Source of the DNA: Platerodrilus igneus
Taxonomy: Eukaryota > Arthropoda > Insecta > Coleoptera > Lycidae
Reading direction: 5' to 3'
Assembly (NCBI GenBank): GCA_036346225.1
Contig: JARFIW010001257.1
Span: 402,001-466,000 of the forward strand
Length of the DNA: 64,000 nucleotides
How positions within the stretch are numbered: the stretch's first letter is position 1; the number at the start of each line of letters is the position of its first letter. Shown here piece after piece: positions 1 to 12,600 of this stretch. The notes beneath the pieces are model-generated. The model did no database searches. It saw only the letters and a list, made by a program, of their open reading frames with translations, and was not told the origin of the DNA. The position numbers were made by a program, and so were the translations under genes.

Positions 1-180
1 TTTCAAAAAGTCCTTATCTATTAGTTTAAAATTAAATTAAACACTAAACTTATTCTACGCAGACGTTCATCAATCCGGGTGAGTTTTATTGTTTATGCAC
101 ATGCACATAGTCTCACTGCACATATTCACTTAAATTAAGTTGAATTGTTTTTTATTATATGATTTAGCTTCTGGTGCCTT
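1..180. other. unassigned AT-rich sequence at left edge
   Basis: No coding region or recognisable motif. It may be the 3' flank or tail region of the LINE fragment that follows on the minus strand, or intron of WDR35, whose upstream exons must lie left of the window. Confidence 0.4.
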
Positions 181-700
181 AGCGGCCCAACCCCTGGAAA
201 GTCGTCAGTGGGCGGGTCTCTAATAGTTCCAGAAGCGTTTTTGTGTTGTTATTGTAGTCTGTTGCGTTGTAATATTTCTTATGTTATGTGTTGCTATTTT
301 GTCGCTCGAGCAATTTGTGTGTGTGTGTTTTGTGTGTATTAGTTTTGTTTGGTTTTGGTGTTTGTTTATTTGTTTGATTGTTTGTTTGTTAGTTATGGTC
401 TTTGCCTTTCATGTCTTTCTTGTAGTGTTTTTGTCATAGTTTGTCCGTTGTTAAGTGCGTCTTGTATTAGTTTTTTTGTGTGGTTTGCATTGTCATGTGG
501 GTCCCAGAGATTCATACAATTCAGCAGTAGATGCTCTGGAGTCCCCATCACCCCACATGTGCACATGTCTGTGTCAGTTAATTGAAATCTGTGCTTGTAT
601 GTTGGATATGGTGTATGCCCAGTCATGAAATGTATACGTCCCTGGCTGGGCTGGATGTTCTGTGTCTTTGGTCTGCGTGCTATGTCTGGAATTAGTGTGT
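181..700 (-). mobile_element. 3' end of a non-LTR retrotransposon (LINE), R1/I-like with C-terminal Cys motif
   Basis: On the minus strand an open frame from about 698 to 393 encodes the end of a LINE ORF2. It reads PSQGRIHFMTGH, then a Cys-x-Cys-Gly motif and PEHLLLNC. This layout is typical of the region after the RNase H domain in R1/I/Jockey-type ORF2 proteins. The visible ATG is not a true start, because homology continues upstream of it. The rest of ORF2 is missing, so the copy is 5' truncated, as expected for target-primed insertion. The stretch 181-235 reads like 3' UTR. Clade assignment is uncertain. Confidence 0.72.
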
Positions 701-3376
701 GTGTGTGTGTGTACGTCGCCCGTTCATGCTAGTCTTCCAACTGTGTTGCCATTGGACAATAATGGCTTTCTGTATGTTAAGTCGTTTGCATGATGGCGCT
801 TCCATAATTACCTCCACCAATAAAATCGGTCTGCTAATTTAATTGTTTCTGGTATATTTGTAGAGTGAATTGATAATAATACAAACCTTTATTCTTTCCT
901 AAAAGTTAGGCAAGTGGCTGTCTTTGGCCGTGCGCCTGGTTGCATAAATCGCTTAATGTTTTAAAATATATTTTGCTTTTGCATGTGAACAACAAATCAA
1001 TGGAATTAATTATCGTATGTTGCTTTCTTTATTGCTTGCATTCTATGAATGTTTTTGTCATTGTCTGGAGTATATTTTTGTTTGCTTTTGTAGAATATTG
1101 TACACCAATATCGATGGGAATGGTTTTTCGTTACTTACCCCCAAGTTGGTTGTTTCAACATCCAATCGTATGAAAATGCAGCCACATTTTCTCATCCTAA
1201 GATAATACCAAAGAGAAGATAGCTGGTACAGTGTATTTTTCTGTTTACTTTATTTGTGTTGCTGTTTTGAAAGATAGACGCTTCTTTTTTGATTGATTAC
1301 GCACTAAATTGCAAACTATACGTAACTAAATGCATGCTCACAACACGAACGATTATGTATGTTATTGTTAAAGCTTGCGTTAGAGCACTTTCTACTGCTT
1401 AATTTTCTGTATAAATTAATGTTAACGTCAACAACTTGCTGTTTAAAATTTTAATGTTACATTCTTAAATCTTGCGACGTGCGCTTTCTAAAGCAGATGT
1501 TACTGTATTATTTCAAACAAATATCACTGTATTATTTCTAGCAGATGTTACTCTATTATTTCTTTATTTCTTGTACATATTTAGGCCTGGAACATGTTAT
1601 AAGTATTCTTGCATTTAGATAGTAAGATTTTATTTTCGATATTTTAAAATGTTTAGGCTTATACTGTATTATATGTAAATTGATGCTTTGTGTACATCAC
1701 GTGTAACCAACGATTACGTAAATGTGTTTCTGACATTTGTAAATGTTCTTTTGGGACTGCGTGTTTTACTTACAGGTTGTAATATAGTTTTTACTGAGGT
1801 TTCCAATTTTTTTTCTTTAGATATCACCCACCTTACTCTACGACGTTTTTGAGCTATTCCTAACTCTAATTCTTTTGGAGTTCGATTTTACCATTCTGTC
1901 CCTGTTTTGTTGCGATATTCGGTGTAGGCGATTTTCTCTACTTACTTTGCTGCTTTCCTTCTTGTCTACCGGAGTTTATTTTAACTGATAATTAGCCACT
2001 TACTATGCCTGGTTTCATTATGCAGATCACTACTTTCTTCATTAAGAGCACATTTACAGCAGCAAATCATATATTAAATAACTTTAATAGTATTTACTCT
2101 AATATTAAATTTGCAATTAAAATCAAGTCTGAAAATAAGTTGAATTTTTTAAATCTTTTGATCATTACTGGTAGTACAAAATGGTAACATTCACAGGGTA
2201 TTGTTAATAAGAATTCAAGCAGTATTTACAGAGATGAGGTTTACCAACTCCTCTGTATATGGAAAGTGACATTGATTGTGCAAAAGTACAAGTTGTCATA
2301 TGCACTCAAGTCCATCTATATAACTATTTATTTGTGTTATTTAATTAGGCAAGTGATAAAGGTTGTATAAATCATAACCTTTTTGCAAACTCTACTTTGC
2401 TGGCTTAATTGGGTATTTGAGTCTGCACATTCAGAATTAATTTTCTATGTCTTGTCCTGATGATGTCCTTACAATAGCAGGCAAAACATCAAAATTATTA
2501 GTGTCGATGTTATGCGGTTTAAAACCAGAACACATATTATTATTAGTAATTATGACTCCGACCATGCAAGTTTTGACAATATCATAAAATAAATGATTTA
2601 AATGAACCAAGAAAATCAAACTTCTAGTATCATGTTATATATAATAAACAAATTTTAGTCAAATTTGAATGTAATATAGCACCTTAAAGAACTTTTTGAC
2701 TTATTTTATATTATCTTTTGTCTATGGTTGTCAAAAACTGATCCACTGTTGAATTCCTGCTAATATTTTAGAACGTTAGCGATTTTTATTTTTAGCAAAG
2801 TCGTTTTTTTCCACTTTATCAATGAATGAGTAAACGTGCAGCTTAGATTATTATTTTAATTTTGTGATATTTTTAAAATTTAGTTTAGTTCTTAATGTAA
2901 TAATAACCTGTTGAAATTAATCTTTCTTGTAGAGAAAGACCAAATATAATTCCAGCTTAAAGTGTTATATATTTTGATAGTTTTTAACCCTTGAAGCTAA
3001 AATTTTCACACATTCGTACTATTTGAATTTTCACTAAGTCACAAATATTTACAGTTAACTTATATATGCTTTTTAATTTTTTCTTAGTTTTTTTAACTCT
3101 GACGTTCAACTGTCAATGTAATATAGACTAAAGTCTTAGTGGGTATCTATTCTATTATTCCTAAACTTTAAAATGGTGATTTATAAAAGATTAATAATGG
3201 GCGGTTTATATGCCTTTAATGGATCATTTACACAAGTAACTTACAATTAACATCTACTGTAGAATATCATTTGTGTTTATTACATCTTCATTATAAATTT
3301 ATCAATTCTTTTTAAACACTTCTATGAAAAATTCTTATGGCTATACTCTAATTCCATATTTTTAAAATTTTTTTAG
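701..3376. other. gene-free AT-rich stretch, probably WDR35 intron
   Basis: Only short low-complexity reading frames are present, including a GT-rich stretch near 700-715. No host or transposon protein is recognisable. Because the exon at 3377 starts inside a codon behind a splice acceptor, this stretch is most simply the 3' part of an upstream WDR35 intron. A weak hammerhead-like motif at 2459-2520 is discussed under findings. Confidence 0.55.
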
Positions 3377-3653
3377 TAAAAGATGTAATATGTCAAATAT
3401 ATCATGTGGATTATGATCCATCTGGAGCTATGCATGTAATGAAGGATTTAAAGGTGTCTATTGATGATATTCCAATAAATGGCAAAGCTGATTCTACAGA
3501 TCCTATTTGCTGCATAGCTTTATCAGAAAAATATCTCATTATTGGTAAAGAGTCTGGTATTTTAAAATATTATAAAGTACCTCATGTGATAATTGTTAAC
3601 ACATATCATTTATCAGTTCGCCCTAATAAGATTCTTCTTAATTGTAATTCTAC
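3377..3653 (+). CDS. WDR35: WDR35 exon A (second beta-propeller)
   Basis: Acceptor TTTTTTTTAG ends at 3376. The exon begins with the last two bases of a codon and reads [18 protein letters not shown]. It then encodes [17 protein letters not shown] and [17 protein letters not shown], which match the blades of the second WD40 propeller. It ends AC|GTAAGTA (phase 2); the next exon supplies G to complete Thr. Confidence 0.93.
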
Positions 3654-6600
3654 GTAAGTATGATAAGGAAATAATCTGTTCATATTTTATCAAGTTATTG
3701 TAGGCGATTATCTGTTATTGATATGGTTGGGGTACTAACAGTTCTAGATATCACTGAAAGTGCTCTGCAAGCAAAGGAAACTGAAAATGCTCGATTAGAA
3801 CGACGTGATGTTTGGGCTATGTGTTGGGCTTCTGATAATCCTCAGCTATTGGCTATTATGGAAAAAACTCGTATGTATATTTTTAAAGGAATTTATCCAG
3901 AAGAGCCTATCTCTAGTGCAGGATACATATGTAGCTTTCAGGTAAAGTATATTTAATTACCTAGATACCAATAGCACTTTTAATTTAGAATTTAGAAATT
4001 CAAGCTGTTTTACTAGATGAATTAATGGAAACACCAGAAAAACCATTAAAGGAGTATTTATTTAAATTAGAAGTGAAAAGCTTAAGAGATACTCGCCAAT
4101 TACTAGAGAAAGTGGGAATTAAAGAAGCTGCTTTGTTTATTGATGATAATCCCCATCCACGTTTATGGTAAGTTAAATATTTAAATCGTTGATCCTTGAT
4201 TCTTATATTATGTAGGCATTTATTAGGAGAAGCAGCTCTTAAGGACTTGAATTTTAAGGTAGCAGAAGATGCTTTTGTTAGATCTGCAGACTATGTTGGT
4301 ATTCAGTTTGTAAAAAAATTAAAAACAATGACAAGTGATGCAATTAAACGAGCATCAGTAGCTGCATATTTCAAAAACTTTGATGAGGCTGAAAAAATAT
4401 TTGTTGAAGAAGACCGCCTGTAATCTGTCTTAATTAAAAAAATTTATATTTATTGAAATTTTGTTTTTGCAGTGATCTAGCATTAAATATTCGGAAAACT
4501 TTAGGTGATTGGTTCAGGGTCATACAACTAATTAAGAATGGTGTTGCTGTTTCTGACCAAACGTTGGACAATGCATATAATAGAACAGCTGATTATTTTA
4601 TTCATATGAATAATTGGTGAGTATGATTTTTATAGGAAAAAAGAAAACTACAATTATTTTGAACTTTTCAACGTTTTTAAATTATAATTTGTACTCAATA
4701 ATGGCATGTTAAAGGAAAGACGTGAATTTTTTTATTCTGAACATTTTATACATTTAAAAAATTTTCTACCACAAACAATTATTTTTATACTTGAAGTAAC
4801 TATTTTCAAGTACTTTACTTATGTTTTTGAGATATTCTCTAATGCATCCTAAGCATTTACTGCTCTATTAGTCAGTTAAATACATATCTTACTACATGTC
4901 TTTGATATACTGCAACTGTTAAAATGGCTGTGTTCGGGCTGTTATAATGATGCAGTGAATTTTTGTTCTTTCATTATCAAGTTTTTGGAAACAACTACCA
5001 AAAAAACCATTCAACCAAATAATAAAAAAAAGAGACCAAAAATATTTCTCAACCAAAACTATATTCAAGGACCATGCGTAACTTAACAAATTTGCTTATT
5101 TATTCTAGAATAACCTTTTCAATATCAAAACAATAACTAAATATCAATGCTTAAAATCATATGCTATTTACAAGATAAGAATTTATTATTAACAAAACTA
5201 TCTTATTATTTTTCCTCATAAAAATTCACAAATATTTAAATAAAAATCAAATCAAAAACAAATATCACACTGTCAATATCACACTATCAATATCCTTTTG
5301 AAACAAATATCATGTTAGGTAGTTGAGCAATTTTCAAGATAAAGCATATAACAATTGAAAATTATTTGCGAGTTTTATTAATCTCTTTCTCACAAAATAG
5401 TCCCTAAAAATGATCAACCATGTATCCTTGTGACATCTAAATAGTGGTTACTGGAAATAAATCTTCTAATAAAAAAACTTATCTGTAGGTAGCATATCAT
5501 GGACAATCACCCTTTGTTTAAAGTCTATAATAGCAACAAATGATTCAAGGTCATACATACATTATTAAGTTACCTTCCTATCTCTACAGTCTTTTCTAGT
5601 TTTACATTTTTAACCAACTATCATTAAGTTCAGCAACCTTGTACTAGCCGTGTTTCTTCTATTCAGGTATTTACTAGCTTTAAATTGTTTTCCTAACTGT
5701 TTATAGATATTGAAATTTACTCTTCAATCTATATATTAAGTACATTGACGTAACTGCAATTTTTTAACAAAGTGAGTTAAGTGCCACAAAAGTAAGAAAA
5801 ACCTCATTTACTCCCCACAACAACGTCATAATTGCAGTTACTTGTTTCACCACTAGATGTCAGTTACATCCCTGTTGAAATTTGTACCCTTGGTATTGCC
5901 TTCCCTGAGAACACACGCATCGATTAGTTGTGAAGCAGCTTGCGCCAGTGACTTTACTCGTTCAGTGCAACATTGTCCTAAGTGCTACTCGTCACCGACG
6001 AGATTAATCTGAGATTTTCTTATTGGAGAAACAACGATGTAAGTGTATTTTGTGTTTACTTTCAGCTTAAAAGACTATATTGTGTTTGGTCAACAAAGAC
6101 TTAATTGTATGTTGTCTTTTTTGCTGTATAAGTATGCAACAAAGTTTTGTCGTTTTAGTGTAACAAAGACCTAATTGAACTTTGTGTCCATTTTGCTTCA
6201 GATGAATGCAATTAATGTACCTTGTTTTGATGCAACAACGTCTTAATTGTACTTTGTGTCTAGGTTTCTTTACAAAATTGTAATTTCTTTATATAATTCT
6301 AAAACATAAACGTCCTTTATGGTGTTTTTCCCCTAAATGTATTAAGAATACTATTATGCTGTTGTGTGATACTACTAATTTTTATTAGCAATCAACTCTA
6401 TTTTGAATCCTTTTTTGGCTACAGAAAAATGAGCTCTCGAACAAGTAAGATTTGGAAACTTGTAATATTGAAAGAACAACATAACCAGCTCCGTGATAAT
6501 ACGCATCTAATACTTCTTGTTTACCATTAGAGGGTGGTGTATTCGAGGACAAAAAAAATAATACACCTTATACTAACAAGACGTTTCCTGAAACATTTAC

Positions 6601-9600
6601 AAATAGTGGCGATAGTGTCTAATGAATATAATATTCCGGTTTTTTCCTTAAATACTATCACTTCTAAAAATACGGACATACGAAGCAATATTAACGAACT
6701 CTGTAAAATTGTTAGCTGTTATTCTATCACAGAGCTTGCCCTTGTGAAAAAAACCTAAGGAGTCAGATATTAACAAAACGTTTAATAGTCATTTTGCTAG
6801 TAGTAGTTTGTCTACAACAGAAGATTTGTCTGGAAACAACTATCGAACCTAATGCAATGAATGAGCCGTCTACAAATAAAATTTCTAGCTCTTTTGAATT
6901 ACCAAGCATGCACCAAAAGTGTGATAAATACATCATTCATAGTTGAAATTCCACAAAATTATTCAGGAAAGTAAAAAGACTACAAGGAATCATTTCCACA
7001 GCAAAATGACTTTTCTTCCGGATCAAGTGATAATTGTAATCCGGACTCTTCAAGCTTTTCAACTGGATTTGTCATTAAACTGCTCGAAATCAGAGCCAAG
7101 AGGTGACACTTCTATTCCGACTGATTAATAATCAATGCCACCAATAAAAGGAAAGAAGCGAGTTAGAAGCAAGAACAATTGGAAAAAGGTGAAAAGCAAG
7201 AGATTAAGAAACTTGGGTCAAGAGTATACATCACAAAGAATGGATAAAATTGTAAAGTTGAAAAGCATGAAACCTCCTTGTCCAGATAAATGCATTCTAT
7301 CATGCTCTAAAAATCTAACAGGGAACTTCAGCCAGCAAGTTTTCAGGGGACTTTGGAAGTTGGAAGCTTGCAACGTCAGCGTGATTTTCTAGGTATTGAA
7401 CAGTTGACTCTTAAGTATAGGAGGGTTTCGTCTGCCACACCAAGAAATCCAAACTCTGCTTTTTATTTATTTAATAATGGGCAGAAAATCAGAATTTGCA
7501 AAACGTTTTTAATAAATACACTGGGTATATTAGAGAAAATGCTATGAACGGTTGTGTATTCAAAAAGTATATGGAGAAGGTATATTGCTGAAGATCGGAG
7601 AGGGAGGCATAATAAACATAAAAAAAACTTATGAGGTGATTGTAAATTTAATAAGAGATCACATTAACTCAGTTCTAAGAATTGAGAAGCATGTTCATAA
7701 AGATACTTTAAGGCAGTTTATCGATGATGGCCTTTCTTTTGCTGAACTTCACAGTAACTATTCTGAAGGAAGAAAATATTTGAATAAACCAGTGGCAAAT
7801 AACGATTTATATGCTAAAATTTTTAACACACAGTTTAACATTGGGGTTTTTTAATCTAAACATAAGCCAACACAATCTTTATGAGTCATACAAAAATGTA
7901 TCGCAAAATGAAAAGAAGAACTTAGAAAATAAATATAATTGACATTTGAACGAGAAAATCTTAAGCAGTCAAGAGAAAAATTCAAAGGAAGAGCTGAAAA
8001 TTGCAAAATTGCTTTGGCTGTCAATGATTTGCAGGCAGTGTCGCCTATACCCTAAGGATCAAACATCGGTCTTTTTTTTTATACATCCCGTTTAAATTTT
8101 TACAATTTGACAGTAAGTTGAATATTTTGTAGCCTAACAATATTTTTAATTTGTTAATTAACATTTTTTTAGATAACAGAAATATCACATGATAAAACAA
8201 ATGCCTCTTTTTGACATAAAGGTCATGGAAGCAGAGGTGCTATAGAAATTGGAACGTGTATTCTGATATATCTAGAAGAAAATTAAAAAATTTAACCAGA
8301 CGCAGACATTGTCTTGTTTTCTGACAATTGCGGCAGTCAGCAAAAAAATAGATATTTAATAAGCCTGATTCCCTCGAGCGATTGCTTTAATAAAATATTT
8401 CGTTTTAAGTTCTTAATTGTCACGTACATGTATGCCATAGAGCAGTATCAAATCAACCACATAATACATAAATATTTTATACGAGGACATACGCAGAATG
8501 AGGAAAATACAATCCATAACATAATTGAAGGATCTCTAAAGAGGTCAACAAAGTCAGATCCCAATTATATACGCGCTCAGTACATCCCTATTATCCACAA
8601 TTTTAATAAAAGGAAATCCGATAGAGGTAATAGAAATGGGATTTAAGGATTTCTTTGTTTTGAAGACTTTATTTGTGGCATGGGTTTAAACTTTATCAGT
8701 GTCGATGAAACCAATTTCAAAATAAATGGTGTTAAAATTATGCAGTTCAAAAAATGAAATGAAGTGTTTAGCTACAAAAAAAGTTACCAACAAAATGATT
8801 AGAGTTTAGCTAATTTCAAACAGAAGAATAGACGATCCAGTTAATCGTAGAAGAAAACGGTGTAAATCAAACACGTCTATGCAAAACAATTACCGTTATC
8901 AGCAAATAAAAGAAAGCTTGAAAAGCTTGATTGATAGCAATATAATTCCAGCATTTTACAAATATTTTTATGACTCCATTTTGAAATAATTCAATAGTTT
9001 TATTTCTTTTTTATTAAAAATTTTCTTTTTCCTGAACAATTTGCTCTTTTGCAGTTGTGTTGATGTTTTTCCATAACAGCGATGTGATAAAAACTTTTAA
9101 AAAACTTTGTGTTCATACTTATGAATGGCATCCTGTAATCTTGTTTGACAAACATACGCTAAAAATGCTTAAAATTTTGTATGTTCTATATTGTAGTTTG
9201 AATATTTTCAGCATTTTACACTTATACTCGATTTTAATAAATTTTTGGAAAATTTTGAAAATTGGTGAATTATATGAGCTATCTATGATACGTTAGTATT
9301 CGATATTTATTGTAGTTAAATGGCCTAGTTTAATTGTAATTAGGTAAAGCCACAGTGTTATCTTTGTATGCTTAGGTCAGAAAGTAAATGAAATTGAAGA
9401 ACGTTGTCAAGCAGGGTTTGAAACGTTTAAAAATGACTTGGGAAATTTTGAGACAGACTTTGGAAAGAAGGTAGAGAATATAGAGGATAGGGTGCAAAAT
9501 ATTCACACAAATATTTTACAGAATTTCGGTGAACCAATGAGCTGGTATCCAAGTGGTGTTCTGTTAGAACAATATTTCAAATTCTATGGGGATAATAAAT

Positions 9601-12600
9601 TAAATCCCAATATATTTTAAAATAGTGTCAGAACTTTAGTGCGGGGAAATTTAGATGAGTAAACCAAATTAAATATGGTTAGGTCAATCTTAAAAGGCAG
9701 TGCAGACAGATGGTTTAGTTTAATAGAAAGTGAATTAAGAATGTTTCAGGATTTTGAATGTAAATTTTTAAAACTTTTCTGTAAGGATAATCAACAATTT
9801 CGAGTAAGGGATGACTTTATTGCTGGAAGATATAATACAGACTTAGGTCTAACAAGAGGTTTATACGCTATCAAGGAATTCAGTGTGGTGAAACAATTAG
9901 AACCTCCATTGGAAGATAAACAAATTATTAAATATTTGGCAGGACATTTTGAGGCAGAAGTTAGACAGTGTATAGCTTTGCAAAATATTGTGGACAGGGA
10001 CATATTTTTAGAGAATTTGCAAAGATATTATGAAATAGGTCAACCAAGAAGAACAGAGAATAGGGCTTGGAACCATCTGATAAATTTTGTCAGATACTAG
10101 AAGGTACAGAACCAGAACGTTTTAACAGTAGGAGTTTTGATTAAGAAAAATTTTAATAGGGCAAACTGGAACCAGAATAATATACCAAGAAGGGATGTGG
10201 GAAGAAATAATGTTACAAGGTCTGTAGAAAATGGAAATGTAAATAGAGAAAATAATGGTAATAACAATTCATAGAGGGATATAGAGCATGAAGGTAATGC
10301 AATGAGAGAAAATAATCATACATGTGCTGAAACCATAAATAGGCCGGAACCATCTGCATAGAGGCAGACTTTTCAATAAGAGACAGATCAAGTACACCCA
10401 TTAAAATTCATCAATATCAACATCAACATCAGTTTATAAAATTTGAATTAGATAGTGATGATAACTTAAATAAAAACTTATTTCTTATATTAAATTTAAA
10501 TGCAGAGTATAAAATAATTAAAGTACTTATAGATACAGTGTAACAAGTTTATTTTCTAGCAATATTTTCACAAATACCTAATTTAATTAATTAATAAAAA
10601 GTCAATTTAAATATAATATCTCTACACAATCTACGTAATAAATATTACATATTGTTGAATACAATATAAGCTTTCGAATTGAGAGCATAAAATTTTTAAT
10701 TAAGCTGTGACAGAAAATGCCATTTGTTAGCGTCACTATAAGGGCTCCCTCCTTTTGATGATTGTAAAAATCATAACTGTTGTCAGACGGCAGCATACGT
10801 CAATAGAACACTTCCACCTGAGCTGTTGATAAAGAAAGTCAATTGTTCTTTAAATAATAGAACATGGCGTTGCAGACCACGTGCTGGAAGCACCGAAAAA
10901 TTAAAGTCGATTTCAAGATGAAATCGTCTCGGCGAAACTCATTATATGTCCACGCTTGGCAGGTTATTCGCCAAATTTCTTAGTTTTTGGTAAACATGTT
11001 CCTGTGTCTGGAAGATTTTATGGTCTTGATATGGAACCCACAGATAATATAGATATTATTCCTGGTGATAAACCTTCGTATGTTTTAGATCATCAAGGAC
11101 TATTGGATATTTTTAAAGAAGTACATAAAAAGTTACATTTAGCTTACATGCAGTCCAGTAATACATATAATTTAAGAAGACGTAACATTTCCTTCAAAGT
11201 AGGTGACAAGGTTTGGAGGTCCAATAAAGTTCTTTCGAAGGCAAGTGATAAGTTTACTGCTAAGCTTGCGCCAAAATACATTTTGTGTATTGTTAGAAAG
11301 AAGATTTCTAATTTGATTTATGAATTGAATAATGAAGATGGTTCAAAGGCAGGCAGATGGCATATTAAGGACTTGAAACCTTATTCAGAATTCATTAATG
11401 ATGTTGATAAAGATGATGTTTCTGAACATTAATTAGTAGTGTTAGCATATTTAATAGTTAATAGTGGTAATTGTTTCTGTCGTATTTTTTCGGTCAAGAA
11501 TTTATTTATTCTATTAGAATACTGTTTGATAATCCAATCTTGGAAATCTAAAAGTTGGATGTAGGATATGAAGTTAAAAAGGGAAAATGAAAATTTTGTT
11601 GTATAGTAAGGTTAGAATTAAGTTGCTCTGAAACTATTGGTTGCAATTTGTTAGTTGAATTTAAGAAGTTGTAAGTTGCATGTTACTCTAAATGCCAAAT
11701 GTCATTAATAAATGTTTATATTTTTTTGTGTATGAACTTTTGATAAGTTTTGTATATAGTTAGTTTAAAATTTTTTTTTGGATTTATATATAACCTGGTC
11801 ATATTTACGTATGCGTGGTCATACTAAATTATGGTGAGTTAGGTATGAATTAATTCACTTAATTTATTTAGCTTGTTTAATGCTTTGTATATATTGTTTA
11901 TATTAGTCTGAAACATAGCTTCTCAAATAAATTTCTGTGGAGAACAATTGTTTCTGGAAGGTAAGTTTAGTAGTCAAGAGCACAACTGAAATTAATAGTA
12001 GTTCTTGAGATTGTATTGGAAGTCAAAAATTTCAGTTCAAGTTATATATTGGTAAGAGACCAATTATTGTTTGTAACTAAAATAGTTATAGTTGTTATAG
12101 GTATGAATATTGTATAAATTGGCAATGTTCAATTAGGTTCATTCATGCGTGGATGAAATTTTTTAGAAGAGTAAGTTGTGGTGATGATTTGGTTGTCTCT
12201 TCATAGGTAGAAATATTTCTACATTTTTGTTAGCATGTACTGCGGTAGAATGTTAAACATTCGTTATTTTGAAATATTTTCGTCATAAATTCAGATAGTA
12301 TTAGGGATCCTTCCTTTTGTAAGTATGTAAATTATGGTTAGTAGAGTAAGAGTATGTTTGTTATGATAGTTAAATCGTCGTTGATAATTTATTATACGGC
12401 AGTATTTTATATTTTGTTTCTTATATTCTCTATGTATAAAGTGAGTGATAAATAACCTCTGAATATGTATTAGCTGATTATGTAAAATACCGATTATGAC
12501 TTCCCGAAATTGTCCCCTTTTGGCATGTAGTACGCGTAGATACTGGTCACTCATTTACATACATGCAGTATCCCTGTTGATTTAAAGAGTTATTTTTTTT

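Noticed and set aside
940..1205. Two overlapping frames of about 60-77 codons
   Set aside because: Low-complexity, hydrophobic by AT bias, no homology and no splice context.
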